The notes beneath the pieces are model-generated. The model was not told the origin of the DNA and did no database searches. It worked only from the letters and a program-made list of their open reading frames with translations. 64,000 bases of DNA from VGSZ01 sp044349155 (GTDB taxonomy: Bacteria; Myxococcota; UBA727; VGSZ01): assembly GCA_044349155.1 (NCBI GenBank), contig JBIKRQ010000002.1:9532-73531 (forward strand), read 5' to 3'. Made by a program: the position numbers and the translations under genes. How positions within the stretch are numbered: the stretch's first letter is position 1; each line of letters begins with the position of its first letter. Shown here one piece after another: positions 44,766-56,559 of this stretch.

Positions 44766-46130
44766 TCAGCGAACAACGTTGGTCAGCGCCACGGTGCGCG
44801 TGATCGAGCCGGTCACCGTGTCCCAGACGACGATGTCGGCGCCCTCGTTGAGTCCGGCCAGCTGAAGGCGATCGTGAACGATTGGGGCGTCTTCGGCTGC
44901 AATCACCGCGCGTGTGTGCACTGCTTCGTCGCCGTCCTCGTCCCAGACCCATTGCTCGACCAGGTACACCTTGCCGAGTGCCGCTCCGTTGCCTTTGGCG
45001 CGCACATGAACGCTGACGAGTTCGTTGGGATGCACCACGTCCTTCGGCACGGTGAGCGGCTTCGCGATGGCCGCCGTCGTCGTCGCCGCGCGGCAGCCGC
45101 CCTGGTGCTTGAGCTTGCACGCCTTGACGAACGCTTCGTCGGCGGTCGCCTCAAACGCACCAGTGGCTTCGGCAACGTTGGCCACGCCATAGGCGAAACA
45201 GGCGACCGCATCGTCGCCGCGGCACGCGTCGACGAGCTTCTCGTTGATGCCACGGGCCGGACGGAATTCGTCGGAGCCCAGAGCGAGGACTGCGTTGATG
45301 CACGAGGCGAGCGGCCCATTGCCACGGTCACATTTCTGGAGGTCCTGCTCGGTGCAGATCCTGCCACCCACGACGGTGCACAACCTGGCCTGCACTGCCG
45401 AGGCAACGCTTGGCACCTCGTCGAGCTTGAGGAAGTGGAGTGCCCGACAGGCGCCGTCGTCTGGCTTGCTACACGCGGGGAGGCTGGCGTTGACGACCTC
45501 AGCAAACGCCTGTGTCGCTTGCGACTTCTGCTGCAGTGTCTTCGCGCCGCGAATGCGGCTCGCGGCGGTCGCGAGGATGTCCACGCAGGCGTTGGCGTCT
45601 TTGCGACACGCGACGAGGGCGCGACTCCACGCGCTCTCGGCGAGGTTCGGCTCGTTGAGTCCCGTCGCTGCCGCCGTGCACAGCCTGACCATGTCGCCCC
45701 AGTCCGCGCAGCGAAACGGGGAGCACGAAGGCACCCCTGCTGAGCAGTAGGCGCGGCTGGCTGCACGTGTCGACAGTGCGAACGGTGCTGGTGTGCTTCG
45801 CCATGCGGATGCCGCGATAAGCCCGCAGATCGTCGTGTCGCCTCGCTCACATCGTGGTGTCAGTCGCGCTACCGCGTCAGTCGCGTCGTCAGTGCGAGAG
45901 GTGAGCAGGATGATGGCCAGCTCATCGCACGTCTTGTCGTCGAGGACGCAGGCGCGGGCGGCCGCAGGTCGATCCCACAACTCGTGCGCCAGCCATGTGC
46001 ACGCTGCCACGTCGTTCTTCTCGCAGGCGATCGAGCACGTGAAGGCTGAGTTGCACACCGCGAGCGGCAAAAGCAGGAGCAGCGAAAGCATCACGCGTCG
46101 ATGTCTTGACGTTGTGCGCTGGTCAACCAT
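44766..46130 (-). CDS. Secreted Cys-rich protein with Sel1-like repeats
   Basis: 454 residues from ATG 46130; an in-frame ATG at 46091 gives the shorter signal MLSLLLLLPLAVCNS and is also plausible. The body has regularly placed Cys in blocks such as SIACEKNDVAACTWLAHEL, TPRCERGDTTICGLIAA, VDACRGDDAVACFAYGVA and VKACKLKHQGGCRAA. This is the pattern of Cys-rich Sel1/TPR-like repeats stabilised by disulfides in the periplasm. The last 90 residues are a beta domain (VSVHVRAKGNGAALGKVYLV). Function unknown. It runs opposite to the SDR gene, with 61 bp between starts. Confidence 0.75.
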   Translation of the reverse strand: MVDQRTTSRHRRVMLSLLLLLPLAVCNSAFTCSIACEKNDVAACTWLAHELWDRPAAARACVLDDKTCDELAIILLTSRTDDATDAVARLTPRCERGDTTICGLIAASAWRSTPAPFALSTRAASRAYCSAGVPSCSPFRCADWGDMVRLCTAAATGLNEPNLAESAWSRALVACRKDANACVDILATAASRIRGAKTLQQKSQATQAFAEVVNASLPACSKPDDGACRALHFLKLDEVPSVASAVQARLCTVVGGRICTEQDLQKCDRGNGPLASCINAVLALGSDEFRPARGINEKLVDACRGDDAVACFAYGVANVAEATGAFEATADEAFVKACKLKHQGGCRAATTTAAIAKPLTVPKDVVHPNELVSVHVRAKGNGAALGKVYLVEQWVWDEDGDEAVHTRAVIAAEDAPIVHDRLQLAGLNEGADIVVWDTVTGSITRTVALTNVVR

Positions 46131-46191
46131 GTGTGCGCCGGGTGTTGCAGCACCGACGCAACAGACGCACACAAAGCACACGAGGTGTTCG

Positions 46192-47034
46192 ATGTCGGTT
46201 GATGTGTCTGCGGCTCGCGGTCGTTCGTTTGTGGTCACCGGAGGCAACACCGGCATTGGCCGCGCCACGGTGGAAGCGCTCGTCGGTGCTGGTGCTCGCG
46301 TGCTGTTGGCGGCGCGCTCGTCAGAAAAAACGCTGCCCGTGATTGCAGCGATCAAAGCCGCACACCCACAAGCAGACCTCGACTTCCTGCAGCTCGATCT
46401 CGCCGACTTCGACAGCGTTCGTCGCGCCGCCGCTGAACTGCTCGCCACCGATCGTCCCGTCGATGTGCTCATCAACAACGCAGGACTCGCTGGCAGCAAG
46501 GGCATGACGAAGCAGGGCCTCGAACTCACCGTGGGCACCAATCACTTTGGCCCGTACTTGTTCACGCAGCTCGTGCTGCCGCGGCTGCTGTTGTCGTCGT
46601 CACCGCGCATCGTGAATGTCGCGAGCGAGGCCCACTACAACGCCAAGCGCATCGACTTCGACGCAATCCACAAGCCGGCAACATCGACCGCCGCGTTTGG
46701 CGAATACGGCGTGAGCAAGTTGATGAACGTGCTGCACGCCAAGGCGTTGGCGCGTCGTCATTCTTCTGTCGTGACCGCGTCGTTGCACCCAGGTGTGGTC
46801 GCGTCGGATGTGTGGCGCGAGCTGCCATCGCTGCTGCAGAAGGTGGCGAAGCTGTTCATGATCACCAACGAGCAGGGCGCGCAAACCTCGTTGTTTTGCG
46901 CGACATCGTCGTCGGTGACGACGAGCGGCCGCTACTGGGACAAGTGCCGCGAGAAGCGACCAAACCGCCTCGCTGATGATGAGGCGTTGCAGGACAAGTT
47001 GATGGAAGTGAGTGCGCAACTCACCGGTGCGTGA
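46192..47034 (+). CDS. Short-chain dehydrogenase/reductase
   Basis: 280 residues from ATG 46192; longer upstream reading would cross the divergent gene. Rossmann-type NAD(P) binding at RGRSFVVTGGNTGIGRATVEAL (TGxxxGIG), then LDFLQLDLADFDSVRRAA and VLINNAGLAGSKG (NNAG). Ser and Tyr/Lys active-site elements are RIVNVASEAH and EYGVSKLMN (YxxxK). The layout, with HFGPYLFTQLVLP and the LHPGVVASDVWREL C-terminus, matches retinol-dehydrogenase-like SDRs. The substrate is not predictable. Unlinked to neighbours (110 bp to the next gene). Confidence 0.93.
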   Translation: MSVDVSAARGRSFVVTGGNTGIGRATVEALVGAGARVLLAARSSEKTLPVIAAIKAAHPQADLDFLQLDLADFDSVRRAAAELLATDRPVDVLINNAGLAGSKGMTKQGLELTVGTNHFGPYLFTQLVLPRLLLSSSPRIVNVASEAHYNAKRIDFDAIHKPATSTAAFGEYGVSKLMNVLHAKALARRHSSVVTASLHPGVVASDVWRELPSLLQKVAKLFMITNEQGAQTSLFCATSSSVTTSGRYWDKCREKRPNRLADDEALQDKLMEVSAQLTGA

Positions 47035-47144
47035 GTCCGTGGATGTGCGCGCGTGTCGGTCGTTGTCGTCGACGATGATGGTGTGATCGCGCGCGCTTGC
47101 GAGATCGCGCTTCAGTTTGTTCGGGCGCACGCGATGGCCACCAT

Positions 47145-48062
47145 ATGCGCCCGCAACACATCGTCCGCACACTCGCACTTTTCGCACTCATCGGCTCAAC
47201 GGCCGCGAGTGCTTACCCAACCTCGGTGGTGTTCGCGCCAACCGGCGAATCGAAGTCGCTCGGCACGCTTGGCTACTACGGCTACATCCCAGTGATGATC
47301 ACGCCGACGTTCGCGCCCGGTGCAACGTGGGCCGGCATCGATGTTGGCGTGATGCCCACGTTTCGCGTTGGCGACTTCGACCTTGGCGGTCTTGAGGTTG
47401 GCGTCGATGTCATCAACGGCTTCGTGGCTCCAGGAAAAGCGCCGGTCGCGAAGTTCGTCTACAACGCCAAGTTGCAGGTGGTGCGCGAGTCGGGGCTGAT
47501 GCCGCACATCGCTCTCGGTGTGATGGAGGTCGACCTCGGCAACCTGGCGGCGTCAATGAACGCAGCCTACGCCGTTGCCACCAAGACCATCGCCATCGGC
47601 GACGTCGGCCTTGGTCGCGTCACCCTTGGTGGTGGCTACGTCGGCAACACCGACGTCAACGTCTACCTCGCACCAGGCTACTTGCGCGGCATCGGTGCCA
47701 ACCAGGTGTGGTGGCTTGGTGGCTATGAATCTCCATCGGTGGGCCCGTTCAACTTCGCGGTCGACCACATCAGCGGCGTCAGTGAAGCCAGCTGCACCAA
47801 CATCGCCATCAACTGGTCGGCGACGTCGCAGATGGGGATCATGGGCGGCCTGTCGCTCATGAACGAGCGCGAAGATCCAAAGGCCACCTACGACGCTGTG
47901 TTCGTGTCGTTGTGGTCGTCGATCAATCCGTTTGAGAAGCTGCTCGCCGCAGCGCCAGCTGCTGCCGACGCTCCCGCTGTCGCGGCACCGGCCCCCACCG
48001 AACCCACGCCAGTCGCTGCGACCGCCACCGAAGGCGACGACGTCGCGATGGTGACCCCATGA
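47145..48062 (+). CDS. Secreted protein coupled to the CheA-like kinase
   Basis: 305 residues. ATG 47145 gives a Sec signal, MRPQHIVRTLALFALIGSTAASA, cleaved before YPTSVV. The mature part is rich in Gly, Val and aromatics with alternating short strands (GATWAGIDVGVMPTFRVGDFDLGGLEVGVDV, VGLGRVTLGGGYVGNTDVNVYL, SATSQMGIMGGLSLMNE), consistent with a small outer-membrane beta-barrel. The last 45 residues are Ala/Pro/Thr-rich. The stop overlaps the kinase start as ATGA, so the pair are co-translated; this protein could report to or be sensed by the kinase. No named family. Confidence 0.75.
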   Translation: MRPQHIVRTLALFALIGSTAASAYPTSVVFAPTGESKSLGTLGYYGYIPVMITPTFAPGATWAGIDVGVMPTFRVGDFDLGGLEVGVDVINGFVAPGKAPVAKFVYNAKLQVVRESGLMPHIALGVMEVDLGNLAASMNAAYAVATKTIAIGDVGLGRVTLGGGYVGNTDVNVYLAPGYLRGIGANQVWWLGGYESPSVGPFNFAVDHISGVSEASCTNIAINWSATSQMGIMGGLSLMNEREDPKATYDAVFVSLWSSINPFEKLLAAAPAAADAPAVAAPAPTEPTPVAATATEGDDVAMVTP

Positions 48063-50794
48063 GCGAAACCAAGGGCCGCTTCGGCATCCGCTTCCGCATT
48101 CTCGCTGCAATCTTTGTGTTTGAAGTGATCGGGTATTCCGCAGTTACGGTGCATAACAAAAATGGCACAGAAGAGGCCCTGCTGCAGGTTCGCCATCGGC
48201 AGCTCGAAGAGACCTTCAAGGCGAACACCGCTCAGCTCAACAACCTCACCGACTACATGGAGTCGGTGGCCCGCGGCCTGGCCACCGCCGGCTCGCGCCT
48301 GCAGCACATCAAGGCCTCAGGGGTCGATGTTGTCCCCGAGGTTCAGTCGTACATCGTCAAGTCGGTGGAGCAGATGCCCGACGCGATTGGCGGCGGCCTG
48401 TGGTTTGAGCCCAACGTCTTCAACCCTGCCGATCGCTACTTTGGCCCCTACGCCTCGTGGAACAAGGGCAAGGTCGAATTCACCTGGGACCTGAATACAC
48501 CGAAGTACGACTACCTGAATCAGTCGTGGTATACGGTCGCAATCGCAAACGGCGCGGCAAAAACCCTTCACCCCAAAAAGGGCGCGGTGTGGACCGAGCC
48601 CTACAAGGACGAAGCTGGCACCAGCGCGCTGATGATCACCGTCGACCACTACATGTACGACGACGCCGGCACGGTGATCGGCTTGTCGACGGTGGACTGG
48701 TCGCTGGAGCAAATCCAACGCTTCGTTCGCGAGGTCACGCTCACCGACAACACCGCCGGCTTCCTCGTCGACAGCCGCAGCGGCCTCGTGATCGCCGACG
48801 GCAAAAACCCCGCGGTCCAGATGACGCCCGCCAACAAGCAGGAGTGGATGAAGGGCATCGCGCTCGGCGGCACCGCCAACCAGGTTCAGGTCATGCCTTC
48901 CGTCGGTGTCGACGGCGTCGACCACATCGTTCGCTACGCGACCACCAACTCCGGCCTCGTGTTTGGCATGCGCGTTCCGCTCAACGAGTTCAGCGCTGAA
49001 GCAAATGCGATTGCCGCGGCAGGCTCGCGGGTGTCGTTTGGCGTCGCGCTCTTCTTCATCAGCCTTGGTGCTCTTGTGCTGCACCTGCTGTTTCAGCCGT
49101 TCAAGAAAGTCATCGCCCTCATCGGTGCGGCCACGTCGAAGCGCGATGCGCGCGGCGAGCTCATCGTCGAGCCCCTCGTCTACAACGAGCAGAACGAGTT
49201 TCAGGGCGTGGTGGGTGCACTCAACCAGATGACTGCTGCGATTGTCGAACGCGACCAACGCCTCGCCGCTTACGCTGAAGGCCTGGAGCACCAGGTCGCC
49301 GAGCGCACGTCACAGCTGCAGAAGCGCACGGTCGAGATCGAAGCGCGCAACACGCAGATGCGGCTCGTGATGAACAACGTGAACCAGGGCCTGCTTACCA
49401 TCGACGAGCTGGGCACCGTCGCCAACGAACGCTCCGCGATGGTCGAACGCTGGCTTGGCAAGATCCCCGGTGGAGCCAGCTTGTCGGAGATCCTTCGCCC
49501 GCTGAACCCCGGCGCTGCCGAGTGGCTCGACATGGGCTTGCCCGACTTGTTTGCTGAAGACATGCCCGCCGAGGTCATCGTGGCCCAGTTGCCGCATCAC
49601 CTGCAGGTCGAGGTCGACGGCGCGCGCCAGGATCTGCGCATCGACTACACGCCGATTCGCGGCGACAACGAGCGCATCGAACGCGTGTTGGTGCTCTTCT
49701 CCGACGAGACGTCGGCGAGAGAGGCCGCTCGCCGCGAAGCAGAAGAAAAAGAAAACATGGCCGTGTTCGAGCGCATCATGCGCGACCGCAGCGGCTTCGT
49801 GGCCTTCTACGACGACGCCAACAAGCTCATGGCTTCGCTGACGGGTCAGCAGGGCCGCGAGGAAGAGCGCCGCACGCTGCACACGCTCAAGGGCAACTTC
49901 GGCATCTTCGGGCTCACGCGCCTGGCGTCGGTCATCCACGACCTCGAGACCGCGGTTGCCGAAGAAGACCGCCTGACCAACGACCTCGAGCGCGCAACGC
50001 TTGTGGGCTTGTGGCGCGACCTGAGCCGCCGCATGCAGAACTGGCTTGGCGATCAAGAGCGCAACTTTGTCGAGGTCGAAGACGCCGAATACCAGGCGGT
50101 CCTCGCGGCACTGTTTGCCGGTGGCTCCGCGGCCGACATCGCGCCGCGGGTGCAGGCCTGGTCGCTCGAACCCGCTGCACGTCGCCTCGTGCGTTTGGCC
50201 GAGCAGGCACAAGCCGTCGCCGTTCGCCTGGAGCGTTCGCCGGTGTCGGTCGACGTCGTCAGCAACGGCGTGCGCCTCGACCCCGTCGTGTTCAACGCGT
50301 TTTGGTCCTCGCTCGTGCACGTCACGCGCAACGCGATTGATCACGGCATCGAGCCTGCCGAAGCGCGCGAAGCAGCGGGCAAACCGACAAGTGGTCAGTT
50401 GCGCTTCTGCAGCGAGTTCGACGGCAGCACTGTGACCGTCACCGTTGACGACGACGGCCGCGGCATCGACTGGGACCGTGTTGCAGCGAAGGCACAAAGC
50501 GCTGGCCTGCCACACGACACGCGTTCCGACCTCGTGGCGGCGTTGTTTACCGATGGCTTGTCGACCCGCGACGAGGTGAGCGAACTGTCGGGGCGTGGTG
50601 TTGGCATGTCGGCCGTGAAGGCGGCCGTCGACGAACTCGGCGGGGCCATTGAGGTCGAGAGCCGACCCAACCGCGGCACCCGCTTCGTGTTCTCGTTCGC
50701 CCTGTCGTCGCCAGCACTGGCGCCGGCGCGTGCGCGGGCTTCCGGTGGGCGCCTCGCGTTCGTGATGACCCCGCAGCGCACAGCCGCCGCCTGA
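48059..50794 (+). CDS. CheA-like sensor histidine kinase with Cache-like sensor and HPt domain
   Basis: 911 residues. Transmembrane helices at about 12-32 and 320-342 frame a periplasmic region with Cache-like features (DAIGGGLWFEPNVFNPADRYFGPY, WYTVAIANG, ALMITVDHYMYDDAGTVIGLSTVDWSL). A HAMP-like/coiled stretch follows, then a PAS-like region (MNNVNQGLLTIDELGTV). The histidine is not in a DHp helix; instead an HPt motif LHTLKGNFGIFGL has His608. The ATPase part is CheA-like: FWSSLVHVTRNAIDHGIE, DDDGRGIDW and LSGRGVGMSAVKAAVDELGG. No CheW-binding domain is visible, and no response regulator lies next to it. It would pass phosphate from His608 to a receiver encoded elsewhere. Confidence 0.88.
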   Translation: MSETKGRFGIRFRILAAIFVFEVIGYSAVTVHNKNGTEEALLQVRHRQLEETFKANTAQLNNLTDYMESVARGLATAGSRLQHIKASGVDVVPEVQSYIVKSVEQMPDAIGGGLWFEPNVFNPADRYFGPYASWNKGKVEFTWDLNTPKYDYLNQSWYTVAIANGAAKTLHPKKGAVWTEPYKDEAGTSALMITVDHYMYDDAGTVIGLSTVDWSLEQIQRFVREVTLTDNTAGFLVDSRSGLVIADGKNPAVQMTPANKQEWMKGIALGGTANQVQVMPSVGVDGVDHIVRYATTNSGLVFGMRVPLNEFSAEANAIAAAGSRVSFGVALFFISLGALVLHLLFQPFKKVIALIGAATSKRDARGELIVEPLVYNEQNEFQGVVGALNQMTAAIVERDQRLAAYAEGLEHQVAERTSQLQKRTVEIEARNTQMRLVMNNVNQGLLTIDELGTVANERSAMVERWLGKIPGGASLSEILRPLNPGAAEWLDMGLPDLFAEDMPAEVIVAQLPHHLQVEVDGARQDLRIDYTPIRGDNERIERVLVLFSDETSAREAARREAEEKENMAVFERIMRDRSGFVAFYDDANKLMASLTGQQGREEERRTLHTLKGNFGIFGLTRLASVIHDLETAVAEEDRLTNDLERATLVGLWRDLSRRMQNWLGDQERNFVEVEDAEYQAVLAALFAGGSAADIAPRVQAWSLEPAARRLVRLAEQAQAVAVRLERSPVSVDVVSNGVRLDPVVFNAFWSSLVHVTRNAIDHGIEPAEAREAAGKPTSGQLRFCSEFDGSTVTVTVDDDGRGIDWDRVAAKAQSAGLPHDTRSDLVAALFTDGLSTRDEVSELSGRGVGMSAVKAAVDELGGAIEVESRPNRGTRFVFSFALSSPALAPARARASGGRLAFVMTPQRTAAA

Positions 50795-50824
50795 GTTCGG
50801 CGACGAGCGAGTTGTTGACCCTGA

Positions 50825-50923
50825 CGAGGCTGGCCAATGCGCCAGCCTCGAAGAGAAAACCGGCTTTGCGGTTTTGTCGCCGAGGCGAACCTCTTGAGGG
50901 GCGGGCGGGGAAACTTCCCCGCC
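50825..50923. terminator. Hairpin cluster after the kinase gene
   Basis: Three stems in 100 bp: CGAGGCTGGC/GCCAGCCTCG (50825-50850), AAAACCG/CGGTTTT (50856-50875) and GGCGGGGAA/TTCCCCGCC (50904-50923). The middle one ends in TTTTG and can act as an intrinsic terminator for the kinase transcript. Part of the cluster (50845-50914) is repeated in inverse orientation after the DUF1592 gene. Confidence 0.65.
50845..50914 (+). repeat. Inverted repeat A, left border of the DUF1552/DUF1592 pair
   Basis: The stretch starting gcctcgaagagaaaaccggc is found again, reversed, at 55256-55315. The first 43 bp match except for two bases; after a 12-13 bp insertion only in this copy, the block ending ggcggGcggggaaac matches with one change. 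The two copies bracket the two-gene pair at 51015-55255. Confidence 0.85.
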
Positions 50924-51014
50924 GATCAATCCAGCCTCGTCGTCATGACGGATCTGCGATCGCGCCAGCAATCACCTCTGCCGTGGCACATCCACGGATG
51001 TGGTTGGAGGTGCG

Positions 51015-52411
51015 ATGTTGCTCTCAAGACGACGCGTGTTGGCAGGCCTGGCGTGTTTGCCGTTGCTCGAGGCTGCAGCTCCCCGTGCGGTGCGGGCGCA
51101 GTCCACCGGCGGTGCGTTGCGCTTCGTCGGCATGTTTCACACCAACGGCTGCGTACCGTCGCTGTGGAAGCCGCAGGCGTTTGGCGCGTCGCCCACGTTG
51201 CCGTTGTCGCTGCAGCCGCTGCAAGACGTGCTCGCCGACGTCAGCATCATCTCGAACATGCGCCTCGGCGACACCGACAACATGAACAGCCACGGCGGGG
51301 GCCAGAAGTGCTTTCTCACATCGTCGCTCACGTTTGACGGCGCCACGTCGGTCGACCAGGTCATCGGCCGCCTCACCGAAGACCAGGTGCGGTTGTCGAC
51401 GTTGAACTTCAGCCTCGAGAACAACGGCTACTACTTCCCGCCGCAGATCGTCGAAAACGCCAACGGCATCTACGAAGCACCAAACGGCGAAGACCGTCAG
51501 GACCGCTGCCAGGACTCCGAGTCGTGCCGCGTCTCCGTCGTCGACGGCACCACGCAGGCCAATGTCTATCATCCGCAGGTCGCCTTCGAGCGCTTGTTTG
51601 GTTCGCTGGCGGGCAACACCGGCGGCACCTCCACCGGCAGCGAGAGCGGACCATCGCCGTCGGCGTTGAAGCAGGCGGCGCGTCGTCGTCGCGTGGTCGA
51701 CTTGATCAGCGGTCATGCCCGCACGTTGCGCGGCCAGGTGAGCAGCACCGATCAACAGCGCGTCGACGAGTACCTCGAGGGTGTGCGTCGCATCGAGCGC
51801 GAGCTCGACCAGATTTCGGGCACGGGCGGCGGTGGTGGTGGTTCAACGCCGGTGTCGGCGTCGTGTGATGCGACCACGCCGGTCAGCGGCATTCCCGTCG
51901 ACCGCACCCGCTACGCGCAGTTGTTGGCCGACATCATCGCGCGCGGCTTTCAGTGCGATGCCACGCGTTCGGCGACGTACATGTTGGGGCAGGGTGTGAG
52001 CCCCATGCCGTTTGTCGTCGACGGTGTGACGTACTCGCACCACGGCGATGCATCGCACCACGGCACGGATGCCGCGCGCACGAATGCCAAGGGGAAGATC
52101 GACCAGTGGCAGGTGAGCGTGTTCGCCTACCTGGTGCGGCAGTTGGGGCTCATGCTCGACGCCGACGGTGTGCCGATCATCGACCGCACGGCCATTTTTT
52201 ACACGAGCGACATCGCCGACTCCGATGCGCACAACTCCACCGACATGCCGCTGTTGTTGGGCGGCAGCCTTGGCGGCGTGCTCACACCGGGTGGTCACAT
52301 CGACGGCGGCGGCAACACCACGGGCAACTTGTTCGTGCGCATTCTGCAGGCCTTCGACCCCACGATCTCGACGTTTGGCGACTACGGCCACGTGCGCATG
52401 GAAGGTGTGTG

Positions 52412-52412
<1 letters not shown>
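51015..52412 (+). CDS. DUF1552 protein with Tat-like signal
   Basis: 465 residues from ATG 51015, with GGAGG 4 bp upstream; a GTG at 51000 is in frame but less likely. The N-terminus MLLSRRRVLAGLACLPLLEA has the double-Arg layout of Tat signals. The body matches DUF1552: FVGMFHTNGCVPSLWKP, NMNSHGGGQKCFLTSS, SVDQVIGR, ALKQAARRRRVVDLISG, QQRVDEYLEGVRRIERELDQ, DATRSATYMLGQGVSPM, HHGDASHHGTD, and AIFYTSDIADSDAHNSTDMPLLLGG. The family always accompanies DUF1592-type proteins in Planctomycetes and Myxococcota; the role is thought to be in extracellular matter turnover, not proven. The stop overlaps the next start (TGATG). Confidence 0.93.
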
Positions 52413-55255
<2,843 letters not shown>

Positions 55256-55315
55256 GTTTCCCCGTCCGCCCCTCACTCGGCGACAAAGCCGCAACGCCGG
55301 TTTTCTCTTCGAGGC
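55256..55315 (-). repeat. Inverted repeat B, right border of the DUF1552/DUF1592 pair
   Basis: Directly follows the DUF1592 stop. Read on the minus strand it matches 50845-50914 apart from the 12-13 bp insertion and three substitutions. The element contains a stem (AAAGCCG...CCGGTTTT) followed on the plus strand by TTTTCTCTT, so it may also end the transcript. Confidence 0.85.
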
Positions 55316-55369
55316 CCGAAGCAAAATTCGCCTGGTGACCCGGTAGATCGGACACTCGAACGGTCGGTT

Positions 55370-55414
55370 GCGTGAAATCCCGCATGGCAAATATGGCACT
55401 GCGTGATTTCACGC
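55370..55414. promoter_or_regulatory. Widely spaced inverted repeat upstream of the Fis-type regulator
   Basis: GCGTGAAATC at 55370-55379 and its exact reverse complement GATTTCACGC at 55405-55414, 110 bp ahead of the start at 55524. It lies in the 268 bp gap after the DUF1592 gene and could be an operator. No -24/-12 or clear -35/-10 promoter is convincing in the gap. Confidence 0.5.
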
Positions 55415-55523
55415 AGTCTGGATGACTGCTGTCGCAGCCGGATGCGGCGCAAGACTCGGCACGGACCCTGCTTAAACAGACCTCGCTGCGCCCCCCGCAG
55501 CCCGAGATCTGAAAGGTCCTGCC

Positions 55524-56483
55524 ATGGTCGATGTCGATCACGCTTCCGTTTCGCCTTCCTTTCCGCTCACGTCTTCGGCCAGCGAATTGCCCTTCGCCAC
55601 CGAACGGTCGCTGTTGGGGGACAGCGCCGGCATGCGCACGGTGCGCGCGCTCTTGAGTGCTGTGGTCACGTCCGATGCACCGCTGGTGCTCACGGGCGAG
55701 CGCGGCACTGGCAAGGTGCGTATTGCGCGCTGGCTGCACGCCAACGGACCACGGGCCACCGGGCCCCTCGTCGTCGTGCACTGCGCCGCCTTGCCCGTCA
55801 TGACCATCGAGGAGCACCTGCTTGGACGCAGCGGCACGCCTGGTGCGTTGGCGCGCGCGGCCGGCGGCACCCTGGTCCTCGACGGCCTTGATGCGTTGCC
55901 GGCTCGTGTGCAGGTGTCGTTGCTGCGGGCGTTGACGTCGTTGGAGCACAAGTCGCCCCACGATCGCCCACGCTTCATCTCGACCCTCGTCGACACGCCG
56001 GCTCTGGCCATCCGCGCGGGGCGCCTGCGCGAAGACCTGCGCTTCCGCCTGGGTGTGTTCACCGTCGCCATGCCCGCCCTGCGTGAGCGCAAGGAAGACA
56101 TCGTTGGCCTCGCCGACGAACTCATCCGCCGCGCTGCTGCTCGACGTGGACGCAAGGCTCCACCGTTGGCGCAGGCCTCGCGCGAGCAGGCGCTCACGCA
56201 CCACTGGCCCGGCAACATCGCCGAGTTCGAAACCGCGATCGAGCACGCCCTCGACGACGTCGACGCCGACCCCGCCGCCACGTTGGCCCTGCAGTTGGCA
56301 GTCGACCCCGGCGCGCTGTTCGCCGTCGAGGTCACGCGCATCGAGTCGGCGCCAACGTTGGAAGAAGTCGAGGTGCGCTACATCCACCACATCCTGCGCC
56401 TCGTGGGTGGCAACAAAACACGCGCCGCTGAAGTGCTGCAGGTGGATCGCCGTACGCTCTACCGTCGTCTGGCGCGCACCTGA
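55524..56483 (+). CDS. Degenerate sigma-54-activator-like regulator
   Basis: 319 residues, ATG 55524 preceded by gaaagg. The Walker A loop GERGTGKV (G58-K64) and the AAA+ core with the arginine-finger block REDLRFRLGVFTVAMPALRERKEDI are kept, and a Fis-type helix-turn-helix ends the protein (GGNKTRAAEVLQVDRRTLYRRL). Two things are missing. The GAFTGA loop that contacts sigma-54 is absent: HLLGRSGTPGALARAAGGTL is shorter there. The Walker B Asp-Glu reads LVLDGLD. It therefore probably binds DNA, perhaps ATP, but should not activate sigma-54 polymerase. There is no receiver or sensor domain. Confidence 0.85.
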   Translation: MVDVDHASVSPSFPLTSSASELPFATERSLLGDSAGMRTVRALLSAVVTSDAPLVLTGERGTGKVRIARWLHANGPRATGPLVVVHCAALPVMTIEEHLLGRSGTPGALARAAGGTLVLDGLDALPARVQVSLLRALTSLEHKSPHDRPRFISTLVDTPALAIRAGRLREDLRFRLGVFTVAMPALRERKEDIVGLADELIRRAAARRGRKAPPLAQASREQALTHHWPGNIAEFETAIEHALDDVDADPAATLALQLAVDPGALFAVEVTRIESAPTLEEVEVRYIHHILRLVGGNKTRAAEVLQVDRRTLYRRLART

Positions 56484-56559
56484 CCGTGTGACGCCGTCGA
56501 CATGACAGCACGCAGGCCACTGTGCCTACGGTCCCGACCTCACGCTGTGGAGGTCGGGT

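Noticed and set aside
55380..55405. Possible sigma-54 (-24/-12) promoter in the gap before the Fis-type regulator
   Set aside because: TGGCA is followed by TGC at a spacing 4 bp too long for the GG/GC rule, so it does not fit.
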